Below are positions 25,457-33,049 of a DNA stretch of 64,000 nt, one piece after another. Origin of the DNA: Amycolatopsis sp. WQ 127309 (GTDB taxonomy: Bacteria > Actinomycetota > Actinomycetes > Mycobacteriales > Pseudonocardiaceae); assembly GCF_023023025.1 (NCBI RefSeq), contig NZ_CP095481.1, forward strand, positions 9,623,001 to 9,687,000, in the 5' to 3' direction. The notes under the pieces are model-generated. The model made no database searches. It was not told where the DNA came from and saw nothing but the letters and a program-made list of their open reading frames with translations. The position numbers were made by a program, and so were the translations under genes. The first letter of the stretch is position 1; each line of letters begins with the position of its first letter.

Positions 25457-26401
25457 TCAAGGGTGCGGCGACCAGATCTCTTCGGCGCGGAGGCTGGCCT
25501 CCGGCGTGAAGTAGTCACCGGTCTCGAGGTCCTCGATCAACGTCGGGTGCTTCGGCGTCCAGCCCAGGAGCGCTTGGGTGTGCTCGCTGGACACCGGCAC
25601 GTCGAGGGAGAAGAACCGGGCCAGGAACGGGTTTCCCAGGTGCCCGGCCGCCTGCTCGAGGGTCAGCGACGCCGCGGGGACGTCGAGCTTCCGCGCGATC
25701 TGCTCGGCGACGCTCCTGATCGTGACAGCGCTTTCACCCGCGCCGTGCAACACCGCGCCGGCGGGGGCTTTCTCCAGTGCCAGCCGGAACAGGACGGCCG
25801 CGTCGGCCCGGTGGATCGCCGGCCAGCGGTTGGCGCCGTCGCCGATGCGGGCCGAGAGGCCCGTCCTGCGCGCGGCGGCGATGAGCGCCGGGATGAACCC
25901 GTGGTCGCCCGGCCCGTGCACGGTCGGGGCGAGGCGCACGACACCGGCTCGCACCCCCCGATCCGCGAAGGCCAGGCAAGCCTGCTCACCCGCGATGCGG
26001 AAGGCCGCGACGGACGCCGGATCCGGCGGGTCCTGCTCGGTGCTGACCCGGCCGGCCACCGTCACCAGCGTCCCCGACGTGCTGACGAACGGCTTGCCGG
26101 ACCCCTCCAGCGGCCGGCCGAGCGCCTCGATCGCGGCGCGGTCGCGGCGGATCAGGTCGGCCGGGTCGGCGAAGTCGCCGCCGTAGCCCATGTGCAGGAC
26201 GCCGTCGGCGTTCTCGGCGCCGCGACGCAGGCTGTCGAGGTCGCCGAGGTCGCCGCGATGCGGTGTGGCGCCCAGCGACGCCAACCGGGCGGCGGCGCGG
26301 TCCGAACGGGCCAGGCCGAGCACGGTGTGACCGGCTCCGATCAGCTCGGCGACGACGGTGGGGCCGGTCTGGCCGGTACCACCGGTGACGAAAACACGCA
26401 T
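25457..26401 (-). CDS. SDR-family NAD-dependent epimerase/dehydratase
   Basis: This 314-residue protein has an extended short-chain dehydrogenase fold. It starts MRVFVTGGTGQTGPTVVAEL with the GxxGxxG cofactor loop, and has GDLGDLDSLRRG and VVRLAPTVHGPGDHGFIPAL. The usual catalytic YxxxK is not obvious (FRIAGEQACLAF occupies that place), so it may be an atypical reductase or a non-catalytic NAD(P)-binding protein. The ATG at 26401 follows GAGGAG. It is divergent from a TetR gene, with four operator-like repeats between them, so it is almost certainly the TetR target. Confidence 0.88.
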   Translation of the reverse strand: MRVFVTGGTGQTGPTVVAELIGAGHTVLGLARSDRAAARLASLGATPHRGDLGDLDSLRRGAENADGVLHMGYGGDFADPADLIRRDRAAIEALGRPLEGSGKPFVSTSGTLVTVAGRVSTEQDPPDPASVAAFRIAGEQACLAFADRGVRAGVVRLAPTVHGPGDHGFIPALIAAARRTGLSARIGDGANRWPAIHRADAAVLFRLALEKAPAGAVLHGAGESAVTIRSVAEQIARKLDVPAASLTLEQAAGHLGNPFLARFFSLDVPVSSEHTQALLGWTPKHPTLIEDLETGDYFTPEASLRAEEIWSPHP

Positions 26402-26419
26402 GGGAACACTCCTCGTAAT

Positions 26420-26503
26420 GCCACTTACTGACGCTTCTTAGTGCCAGTGAGTGACTCTACGCGTAGCGTCAGCGACTGGCGCAACATGACGCCAGTCACT
26501 GAC
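26420..26503. promoter_or_regulatory. Four-copy operator array between SDR and TetR genes
   Basis: Four copies of a 13-bp site with consensus GCCA(C/G)Tnn(C/G)TGAC occur at 26420-26432, 26443-26455, 26468-26480 (reverse) and 26491-26503, spaced 23-25 bp apart. The third and fourth also form an inverted repeat, GACTGGCG-N8-CGCCAGTC. These are likely binding sites for the TetR protein encoded at 26526. Confidence 0.65.
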
Positions 26504-26525
26504 ACAACTGCGGTAGTCTCGGGAG

Positions 26526-27107
26526 GTGCCACGTAGCGGAGCAGAAGCGCGCCGCCGCCTTCAGCAGGCGGCTTTGGAGCTGTACCGGGAACGCGGGTTC
26601 GACGGGACCACGGCGGCGGAGATCGCCGCCAAGGCCGAAGTCAACGAGCGCACCTTCTTCCGGCACTTCCCGGACAAGCGCGAGGTGCTCTTCGACGGCG
26701 AGGCCGACCTGCGCGTGACGCTGATGCAGGCGATCGCCGACGCACCCGGAAACCTCGAACCGTTCGACGCCCTGTTGTGCGCCTTCCGGAAATCCGCACG
26801 GAACCTGGAGGACAACCGCCCGTTCGCCGAACCGCGGTGGAAGATCATCGCGGTGACGCCGGCCCTCCGCGAGCGGGAGCTGGCCAAGCACGCGTGGCTC
26901 ACGGACGCCGTCGCGGAGGCGCTGCGGCAGCGTGGTGTCGGCGACGACCTGGCCGACCTGGCCGCGCGGACCGGCTGGGCCGCCTACCAGCACGCGGTCC
27001 AGACCTGGGTCGACGACCCCGAACAGAGCCTGGACAAGTGCCTCTCCCAGGCCTTCGACGACCTACGCGCCCTCTCCGCGCCCACCTCACCGGCCCGGCC
27101 CGCCTGA
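26526..27107 (+). CDS. TetR-family transcriptional regulator
   Basis: This 193-residue regulator has an N-terminal helix-turn-helix (about residues 10-55: LELYRERGFDGTTAAEIAAK, then NERTFFRHFPDKREVLF) and a helical effector domain. The GTG at 26526 has no separate upstream binding site (GGGAG abuts it), so the message may be leaderless, or the true start may differ by a few codons. It is divergent from the SDR gene and probably represses it through the array at 26420-26503. The ligand is unknown. Confidence 0.9.
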   Translation: MPRSGAEARRRLQQAALELYRERGFDGTTAAEIAAKAEVNERTFFRHFPDKREVLFDGEADLRVTLMQAIADAPGNLEPFDALLCAFRKSARNLEDNRPFAEPRWKIIAVTPALRERELAKHAWLTDAVAEALRQRGVGDDLADLAARTGWAAYQHAVQTWVDDPEQSLDKCLSQAFDDLRALSAPTSPARPA

Positions 27108-27261
27108 AGCCACCGCCTTCGCGATGCGACCAGACGATCGTGATCATGACGGCCCCGCCGGGTTCCGAGGACCAGCAGAAGCTCGGCCTGAATGCGGGTG
27201 ATCGGACTCCGGGAACTGCAGAGCCGACCGGTTCGACCGGGACAGATCTCGGCGGACGGCG

Positions 27262-27696
27262 TCACCGGGTCAGGAGCCCGAGAACCAGCGCCAGCGGTGG
27301 CCGCGCCGCCCGGCCGCGGCGGATGCAGGTGAAAGCCCGCTGCCGCACATCCGGCCCGGCCAGCGGGAGCAGTGCGACTCCCGGCCTCGCGGCGCGGGTC
27401 GCCGGCATCAGGCCGACCACGGGTGCCGGGCCGGTCGCGATGAGGTCTTCGACCAGGTCCAGGTTGTCCGCCCGGTGCGTGACGTCCGGGGTGAACCGCG
27501 CGGTGGACGCCAGCCGGCGGATCACGTCTTCGTCGGCGAAGCTGCGGGAGCCGACGATCCAGCCGTGGTCGCGGAACGCCGTGACCGTGCCGGCGCCGTG
27601 CACGCGGTGCGCGTCGATGGCCGGGACGGCCAGGCTCCGGACGTGTAGGGCGTTATACGGCAGGCGACGCCGGCCTGGGGACTTATCCGGCGCCAC
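27262..27696 (-). pseudogene. C-terminal remnant of a LysR-type regulator
   Basis: The frame encodes only the last part of a LysR substrate-binding domain (WIVGSRSFADEDVIRRLAST, then FTPDVTHRADNLDLVEDLIA and RPGVALLPLAGPDVRQRAF). There is no helix-turn-helix, and the first 40 or so codons look random. No ribosome binding site supports a separate start. I read it as a decayed gene that has lost its DNA-binding half. Confidence 0.65.
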
Positions 27697-27938
27697 CTAC
27701 CAGGTGCGTGCCCCGAGATCTGCTCGGGACAAAACAGACATACCCACCAGCTCGGCGGCCTACACCACCGGTTGCACGGGGCCCGCGGTCGCCGGCGTGG
27801 AACGGCTCCGGCGGCACCTCCCGCACCATCCCACCTCACCCTCACGGGTGGCTGCACAGGCGAGTGCGGTGACGTAGGGTGCCTTCACCATGATCGAATA
27901 ACCACATCCCCAGCAGACTCCGAGCGCGGTGAGCCCTT
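27697..27938. other. Intergenic region upstream of the LuxR gene
   Basis: No gene is visible here. A small inverted repeat, CCCGAG-N5-CTCGGG, lies near 27713 and could be a regulatory site or a weak hairpin. Confidence 0.45.
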
Positions 27939-28559
27939 ATGCAGCAAGCCATTCTCATCGGCCCGGACACCATCAACCGCGCGGCGGTCGCCGCGCTGCT
28001 CGCCCGGGCCTACGACTTCGACCCGCACCGGGTGTTCGACTTCGAGCAGATCGATCTCGCTCGCGCCGCACTCGCCGACCAGGACTCTTTCGTCTTCGTC
28101 CTCTACCCCGCGGAAGACGATCTCCAGCACCGCTGCCGGCAGCAGGAGTCCAGCGCTTCCGAGGCGACCGAACACAACAACCTGATCTTCCTCGTGACGT
28201 CCTTGTCCAGTCACGACGCCCAGAGGATCCTCTCCCACAAACCACGGGGCGTCGTCTACCTGCACGAAGGCGTCGCTCACCTACACGATGTCATCTACAC
28301 CGTCGAAGATGGCCGCCGAGCCGTCAGCAACAGCCTGACGCTGTCCGCCTGGGCGGCCAGAGAGAGTCCGCTGACCCCGCGGGAACGCGAGGTGCTGACC
28401 GCCGCCGCGGCCGGAAGCCCGCCCAAGGAGGTCGCCACCGCACTCGGGCTGGCGACCGGGACCGTCCGCAACCACCTGGCCGCGATCCAGAGCAAGCTGC
28501 GCACCCGTTCCCTTGTGGACAGCATCCGCGTGGCGCAGGATTCGGGCTGGATCACCTGA
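27939..28559 (+). CDS. LuxR-family regulator with a degenerate receiver domain
   Basis: This 206-residue protein has a C-terminal LuxR/FixJ helix-turn-helix (about 140-200: SPLTPREREVLTAAAAGSPP, then KEVATALGLATGTVRNHLAA). The N-terminal half resembles a receiver fold (MQQAILIGPDTINRAAVAAL) but lacks the acidic pair after strand 1. Where the phosphorylated Asp should lie it reads FVFVLYPAED. It is therefore probably controlled by something other than phosphorylation. No histidine kinase gene is near. The ATG at 27939 has only a weak ribosome binding site (GGTGAG). Confidence 0.85.
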   Translation: MQQAILIGPDTINRAAVAALLARAYDFDPHRVFDFEQIDLARAALADQDSFVFVLYPAEDDLQHRCRQQESSASEATEHNNLIFLVTSLSSHDAQRILSHKPRGVVYLHEGVAHLHDVIYTVEDGRRAVSNSLTLSAWAARESPLTPREREVLTAAAAGSPPKEVATALGLATGTVRNHLAAIQSKLRTRSLVDSIRVAQDSGWIT

Positions 28560-28586
28560 CCCGCTCACGACGCCGCATCATATGCC

Positions 28587-28615
28587 GCGCAAGCCTTGAG
28601 CAGCAGGGCTTACGC
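28587..28615. terminator. Imperfect hairpin between convergent genes
   Basis: The 9-bp arms GCGCAAGCC and GGCTTACGC carry one mismatch and enclose an 11-nt loop, between the LuxR and hydrolase stops. Confidence 0.4.
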
Positions 28616-28620
28616 GCCAC

Positions 28621-29319
28621 TCACGACAGGCTCAGCAGCAGGTCGCCGACCGCGGCGGGCCGGGACAGGAACGGGTGGTGGCCCGCGTCGAGTTCGACGA
28701 CGCGACCGGCTTTGCGGGCGAACTCCCGTTGTGAACGGGCCGGCGTGCCCGCGTCCTGGGCGCACACGAGATACGTCGTCGGCACGTCCCGCCAGGCGGC
28801 CGCCCCGACCGCTTCGCCGGTGACCCGCACGCTCTGCCGGGTCAGGTGGTTCGCCGCTTCGGCCTGGACGTCGGCGTCGCAGTCCTGCAGGAACGTGTTC
28901 ACCAGCAGTTCGGGGCGAACCCCGAACGTGCCGGCGTCGGGGTCGACGTCGAGGAACGGCGCGGGGTCACCGTCACCGAAGTCCGCGAGGCTTTGCCCGA
29001 TCTCGGGCAGATAGCTGGAGATCAGCACCAGGTGGCGCACCGAAGCCACACCCGCGGCCGCCTCGGCCGTCACGATCCCGCCGTAGCTGTGGGCGACGAC
29101 GACGGTCGGTTCGTCGCTGTCCCGCAGCACCTGACGCACCGCGTCGACGTCCTCGGCCAACCCCGGACCGCCGGTACCGCCGGGCACGCCGGTCTCCCCA
29201 CAGCTCGGCAGCGCCGGGGTCACGCTCGGCACGCCTCGCTCCCGCAGGAGCCCGGACATGCGGTGCCACCACCACGATCCGTCCCGGACGCATGCGCCGT
29301 GCACGAACACAACCCTCAT
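28621..29319 (-). CDS. Alpha/beta hydrolase
   Basis: This 232-residue enzyme has the alpha/beta-hydrolase fold: MRVVFVHGACVRDGSWWW (oxyanion region), VVVAHSYGGIV (nucleophile elbow, Ser in HSYGG), and DAGHHPFLSRPAA, which supplies the catalytic His. An Asp in VCAQDAGTPA completes the triad. It belongs to the small esterase-like group seen beside TetR genes. The ATG at 29319 follows GGAGGT. It is divergent from the TetR gene at 29388, its probable repressor. The substrate is unknown. Confidence 0.9.
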   Translation of the reverse strand: MRVVFVHGACVRDGSWWWHRMSGLLRERGVPSVTPALPSCGETGVPGGTGGPGLAEDVDAVRQVLRDSDEPTVVVAHSYGGIVTAEAAAGVASVRHLVLISSYLPEIGQSLADFGDGDPAPFLDVDPDAGTFGVRPELLVNTFLQDCDADVQAEAANHLTRQSVRVTGEAVGAAAWRDVPTTYLVCAQDAGTPARSQREFARKAGRVVELDAGHHPFLSRPAAVGDLLLSLS

Positions 29320-29355
29320 CACTACCTCCACGTCGGTGCGAAACACCGACGTTAG

Positions 29356-29373
29356 ACGTAGCGGTTATTACGT
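29356..29373. promoter_or_regulatory. Possible TetR operator
   Basis: ACGTA-N8-TACGT is a small inverted repeat in the 68-bp divergent promoter region between the hydrolase and TetR genes. Confidence 0.35.
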
Positions 29374-29387
29374 GAAAAAGTAGCCGT

Positions 29388-29939
29388 GTGGGAAGACGAC
29401 CGGAACCCGAGATCAAGCAGCGGCTGCTCGACGCGTGCACCGACCACGCGCTCGAACACGGCCTGCCCGACCGGCTCGACCCGCTGGTTCGCGCCACCGG
29501 CACGTCGGCGCGCATGCTGATCTACCACTTCGGCACGCGCGACGCCCTCCTGAGCGCGATCCTCGACAGTGCGCGGCAACGCCAGCTAGTCACGTTCGGC
29601 GACGTGCTTCGCGTGCAACCCGACCGGCCCTACACCGTCACCCTCGCGCAGGCCTGGGCTTTCATGACCGGCCCCGAGGGCCGGCCGTACCTGCGGATGT
29701 TCGGACTGTGGCGGGAAAGCGCGGCGCAACAGCACCGACCCGGCTTCCGCCGAGCGGCGACAACGGACTGGCTCGGCCCGCTCGAAGAAGGCCTGCGCAG
29801 CATGGACCGGCCGGAACTGGCCACCCTGGTCCTGGCCGTCATCCGCGGCCTCCTCATGGATCTCGACGCAACCGAGGACCGTGACCGCGCGGATGAGGCG
29901 TTCACACACTTCCTCAGCACGCTGGACGCTCACGAGTGA
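29388..29939 (+). CDS. TetR-family transcriptional regulator
   Basis: This 183-residue regulator carries a TetR DNA-binding domain in its first 55 residues (IKQRLLDACTDHALEHGLPD, then GTSARMLIYHFGTRDALLSA). The remainder is an all-helical ligand domain with FGLWRESAAQQH. The GTG at 29388 lacks a clear ribosome binding site and may be leaderless. It is divergent from the alpha/beta hydrolase gene and most likely represses it. Confidence 0.88.
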   Translation: MGRRPEPEIKQRLLDACTDHALEHGLPDRLDPLVRATGTSARMLIYHFGTRDALLSAILDSARQRQLVTFGDVLRVQPDRPYTVTLAQAWAFMTGPEGRPYLRMFGLWRESAAQQHRPGFRRAATTDWLGPLEEGLRSMDRPELATLVLAVIRGLLMDLDATEDRDRADEAFTHFLSTLDAHE

Positions 29940-29987
29940 TCCCGGCGGCCGGCGGGTGCCACTCGGACGCAGGGTTCGAGGCACGCC

Positions 29988-30545
29988 TCAGCGGGGGTTC
30001 GTCTGCCAGGCCGTGATCCGGGTGCTGATCTTGATGATCAGCACCGCGGCCACGACCAGGGCCACCGCCGCGACGGTGTCCATGCCGCGCGTGATCGTCG
30101 TGTTCTCGGTGAGGCGGGCGCCGGTCGTGGACAGGACCTGGTTCGTGAGGTAGGCGGCCCACCACCAGGTGACCAGCTCGGCGCCCGGCGTCCGGTACAG
30201 CTGCCCCGTTCCGCGCGGCCGCTGGGGGTTGACGGCGTTCCAGACGTCTCGGACCACCATCTGCGGGAACCAGAAGCTGACGATCGGCACGATCCAGCCG
30301 AGCACGGCCCACATGGGCGAGTGCCGGTGCCGGGCGGGTTCGATCACCTCGGCGTTGGTGCGGGCGAGCCACAGCCACCGCATGAAGACGATCCCGGTGA
30401 CGAGCCGGCTCCCGAGGGAGGTCCAGACCACGACCGACCAGACGCAATCGGTCTCTGCGGAACAGGCGCGTAGAAGTGCGGCTGCATGGTCCCCCCAGGC
30501 CAGTGCGTGGATCACGAGAAAAGCAAGCGCCGCGATGCGTGTCAA
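29988..30545 (-). CDS. DUF4328-type integral membrane protein
   Basis: This protein of about 185 residues has four or five membrane helices: AALAFLVIHALAWG, VWSVVVWTSLGSRLVTGIVF, WAVLGWIVPIVSFWFP, a Trp-rich helix (LVTWWWAAYL) and VAAVALVVAAVLIIK. The segment FMRWLWLARTNAEVI followed by WIVPIVSFWFPQMVVRDVW is typical of DUF4328 proteins of unknown function. No ATG or GTG is well placed. I use the TTG at 30545, 22 bp after the epoxide-hydrolase stop, so the gene may depend on read-through from that gene. The start is uncertain. Confidence 0.75.
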   Translation of the reverse strand: MTRIAALAFLVIHALAWGDHAAALLRACSAETDCVWSVVVWTSLGSRLVTGIVFMRWLWLARTNAEVIEPARHRHSPMWAVLGWIVPIVSFWFPQMVVRDVWNAVNPQRPRGTGQLYRTPGAELVTWWWAAYLTNQVLSTTGARLTENTTITRGMDTVAAVALVVAAVLIIKISTRITAWQTNPR

Positions 30546-30567
30546 GTGACTTACGCCGGCGGTGCGC

Positions 30568-31722
30568 TCAGCGCAGGGTGGCGAAACTCGCCCGGACCTC
30601 GGCGACGAAGAGGTCCGGCTGTTCCAGCGCCAGGAAGTGGCCGCCCTGGTCGAGTTCGGCGAAGTGGACGAGATCGGTGTAGCGGCGTTCGATCCAGCGC
30701 CGGGACTTCCGGACGTGCTCGTGCGGTGCCATCGTGAAGCCCGTCGGGATCGTGATCGGGGCGGGCGGACCCGACGCGGCCGCGCGGGCGCGGGCCATCT
30801 CCCAGTACGTCTTGGCGGCGGACGACCCGGCGTTGGGGAGCCAGTAGAGCATGATGTCGTCGAGCAGTTCGTCGTGCGTGAACGACGCTTCCGCGTCACC
30901 CGGGGTGCCGCACGTGTCCTGGAACATCGCGTAGATCCACGCGGCCTGCCCGGCCGGCGAGTCGGCCAGGGAGTAGCCGATGGTCTGCGGCCGGGTGGAC
31001 TGTTCCTTGGCGTAGCCGGACAACGTCTCCCAGAAGTAGTCGGCGCTGTCGAGCATGGCTTGTTCGTGCGGGGTGGCCTCGGCCCGCTCTTGCGGCGTCG
31101 GGAAGAACATGGCGAAGTTCAGGTGCAGGCCGACGCAGCCCGCGGGTGCCTTCCGGCCGATCTCGTCGGTGACGCCGGCGCCGAGGTCCCCGCCCTGGGC
31201 GCCCCAGCGGTCGTAGCCGAGCCGGTCCATCAGCGTGATCCAGGCGCCGGCGGTGCGCGCGAGCGTCCAGCCCGGTTCGGTGGTCCTGCCGGAGAATCCG
31301 AAGCCCGGCATCGTCGGGACGACGAGGTGGAACGCCGCGCGGGGATCCCCGCCGTGGGCCGCCGGGTCGGTGAGCGGGCCGATCACCTTGCGGAACTCCA
31401 GCACCGAGCCGGGCCAGCCGTGGGTCATGATCAGCGGGAGCGCGTCCGGCTCGGGCGAGCGGACGTGCAGGAAGTGGATGTCGACGCCGTCGATTTCCGT
31501 GTGGAACTGGCCGAAGCCGTTGAGCAGGTCCTCGCACCGGCGCCAGTCGTAACCGCCGCTCCAGTGCTCGCACAAAGCGCGGATCTTGGCCAGCCGCGGG
31601 CCCTGGCTCGTGTCGGACACGGTTTCGGGCTCCGGCCAGCGAGTCAGGCGCAGGCGTTCGCGCAGGTCGGCGAGCTGCGATTCGGGAACGGCGAGGGAGA
31701 AGGGCGTGATCTGCATCGTCAT
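30568..31722 (-). CDS. Epoxide hydrolase (EHN-type alpha/beta hydrolase)
   Basis: This 384-residue enzyme has an N-terminal epoxide hydrolase domain (about 1-110: ITPFSLAVPESQLADLRERL, then RLTRWPEPETVSD and WRRCEDLLNGFGQFHTEIDG) followed by an alpha/beta-hydrolase domain. LIMTHGWPGSVLEF is the oxyanion motif with HGWP. AQGGDLGAGVTDEIG carries the nucleophile Asp, and AELDQGGHFLALEQP carries the His. This matches microsomal-type epoxide hydrolases acting on hydrophobic epoxides. The first ATG (31722) directly abuts a perfect 23-bp palindrome, so the transcript leader is very short. A second ATG is two codons downstream. Confidence 0.92.
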   Translation of the reverse strand: MTMQITPFSLAVPESQLADLRERLRLTRWPEPETVSDTSQGPRLAKIRALCEHWSGGYDWRRCEDLLNGFGQFHTEIDGVDIHFLHVRSPEPDALPLIMTHGWPGSVLEFRKVIGPLTDPAAHGGDPRAAFHLVVPTMPGFGFSGRTTEPGWTLARTAGAWITLMDRLGYDRWGAQGGDLGAGVTDEIGRKAPAGCVGLHLNFAMFFPTPQERAEATPHEQAMLDSADYFWETLSGYAKEQSTRPQTIGYSLADSPAGQAAWIYAMFQDTCGTPGDAEASFTHDELLDDIMLYWLPNAGSSAAKTYWEMARARAAASGPPAPITIPTGFTMAPHEHVRKSRRWIERRYTDLVHFAELDQGGHFLALEQPDLFVAEVRASFATLR

Positions 31723-31723
31723 A

Positions 31724-31746
31724 CTGTACGATACTGTATCGTACAG
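31724..31746. promoter_or_regulatory. Perfect palindromic TetR operator
   Basis: The 10-bp arms CTGTACGATA and TATCGTACAG flank CTG. The site lies between the divergent hydrolase and TetR genes, one base from the hydrolase start and 16 bp from the TetR start, so binding should block both promoters. Confidence 0.8.
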
Positions 31747-31762
31747 AAGTCAAGGAGAATCG

Positions 31763-32407
31763 ATGACGCCCGAAGCGGCCGAGACACCCTCGCCTCGACG
31801 AGGCAAAGCCCGTGAAGACGCGATCCTGGCCGCCGCGGTCGAGCTCATCGGCGAGATCGGCTACGACCGGCTCAGCATGGACGCCGTCGCCGCCCGCGCG
31901 AGGGCGTCCAAGATGACCATCTACCGCAGATGGCCGGGGAAAGCGGAACTGGTCGCGGAAGCACTGCGCCGGCACGCCGAAGGCGAGACCCTGCACATCG
32001 CCGACACGGGCACCCTGCGCGGCGACCTGGTCGTCGCGGTCGAGGGCATGGCACGCGCGCTCACCGGTGAGCGCGGCCCATCACTGCTGGGACTCCTGGG
32101 CGCGGTGCGCGAGGATCCCGCGCTGCGCGGCCTCATCCGCGCCCAGATCGCCGGCACCGGCCACGCGGTCGCGACGGCCATCGCCCGCCGGGCCGCCGAC
32201 CGCGGCGAGCCGGTGACGGCGGCGAACCCGGCCGCGGTGCTCGGCCTGGCCGTCGCTCAGCTGTTCCTGTCCACTTTGCTCGACGGCACTCCCCCGGACG
32301 CCGAAGCCCAGCACCGTCTCGTCGACGACGTCGTCCTGCCCTTGCTCACTCTCCCCGCGCCACCAACGGCTCCGCACCTCGGATCGCCCGACGGCGGTCC
32401 CGGCTGA
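31763..32407 (+). CDS. TetR-family transcriptional regulator
   Basis: This 214-residue protein starts at ATG 31763 behind AAGGAG. Its helix-turn-helix region (about 15-60: AILAAAVELIGEIGYDRLSM, then KMTIYRRWPGKAELVAEALR) and C-terminal helical domain place it in the TetR group with TetR_C-type ligand domains. The perfect palindrome between it and the epoxide hydrolase gene makes autoregulation and hydrolase repression likely. The 3' end overlaps the open frame of the convergent SRPBCC gene by about 150 bp. Confidence 0.92.
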   Translation: MTPEAAETPSPRRGKAREDAILAAAVELIGEIGYDRLSMDAVAARARASKMTIYRRWPGKAELVAEALRRHAEGETLHIADTGTLRGDLVVAVEGMARALTGERGPSLLGLLGAVREDPALRGLIRAQIAGTGHAVATAIARRAADRGEPVTAANPAAVLGLAVAQLFLSTLLDGTPPDAEAQHRLVDDVVLPLLTLPAPPTAPHLGSPDGGPG

Positions 32408-32949
32408 TCGGCATCACCACCGCGGCAGGCCCAGCGGTCGACGCCCCCGCTGGGCCCGTTCGCCGGTTCAGCGGCTGCTGCGCGCGTTTCCTGGAAAGTG
32501 ACCTCGTCGGGGTTCGAACTGGGCTGTCCGGTGCCGGTGACGAGGAGGTCGCGGAGGCTGGCGCCGGCGTAGCGGTTCCACGCGCCGGAGCAGGCGTCGT
32601 AGCACTCGTCCGTGGGGCGCAGGCCTTCGTGGGTGAAGCGGACCGTGGTGCCGTCGTCGGTGGGCGAGATCGCGAAGCGGATCCGGGTGCCGGTCCATTC
32701 GTCCTGGTCGGCGACGAACTCGACCTTGCCGTCGACGACCTCCCAGACGACGAGCTCGCCGGGGATCAGGTCGGTGACCCGGAGCCGGGAGTGGTGGACG
32801 CCGGGGACCTCGAAGGAGAATTCGTCGCCGACCTGCCGGGTGTCACCGGCGATGTCGGTCATCCACCAGGCGCGCGGGTCGGTGATCGCGTCGGTGACCT
32901 CGGCGGCGGTGCTGGGGACGGTGAAGGTGGTGGTGTAGCTGTCGTTCAC
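32257..32949 (-). CDS. SRPBCC (Aha1-like) ligand-binding protein with an unusual C-terminal extension
   Basis: From GTG 32949 (after GAGGAG) the first 150 or so residues form a START/SRPBCC-type fold: YTTTFTVPSTAAEVTDAITD, then DEFSFEVPGVHHSRLRVTDL, TRIRFAISPTDDGTTVRFTH and a C-terminal helix with ASLRDLLVTGTGQPSS. Such proteins usually end there. Here the frame continues for about 70 low-complexity residues and runs antisense to the end of the TetR gene. A lost stop codon or a recent frameshift is likely, so the true 3' end is uncertain. Proteins of this group bind hydrophobic ligands. Confidence 0.75.
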   Translation of the reverse strand: MNDSYTTTFTVPSTAAEVTDAITDPRAWWMTDIAGDTRQVGDEFSFEVPGVHHSRLRVTDLIPGELVVWEVVDGKVEFVADQDEWTGTRIRFAISPTDDGTTVRFTHEGLRPTDECYDACSGAWNRYAGASLRDLLVTGTGQPSSNPDEVTFQETRAAAAEPANGPSGGVDRWACRGGDADQPGPPSGDPRCGAVGGAGRVSKGRTTSSTRRCWASASGGVPSSKVDRNS

Positions 32950-33049
32950 GGCTGTCTCCTCGGTGGTCGGTGCGGGTCCCGGAGGACCCTGTTGTGCCAC
33001 CGACGAACGGCGAGAGCCGGCTTTGCCACCTGCCGCGAGAAATCTTCGA

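Noticed and set aside
29356..29373. ACGTA-N8-TACGT as a confident TetR operator
   Set aside because: The arms are only 5 bp and could arise by chance; it is listed only as a weak candidate.
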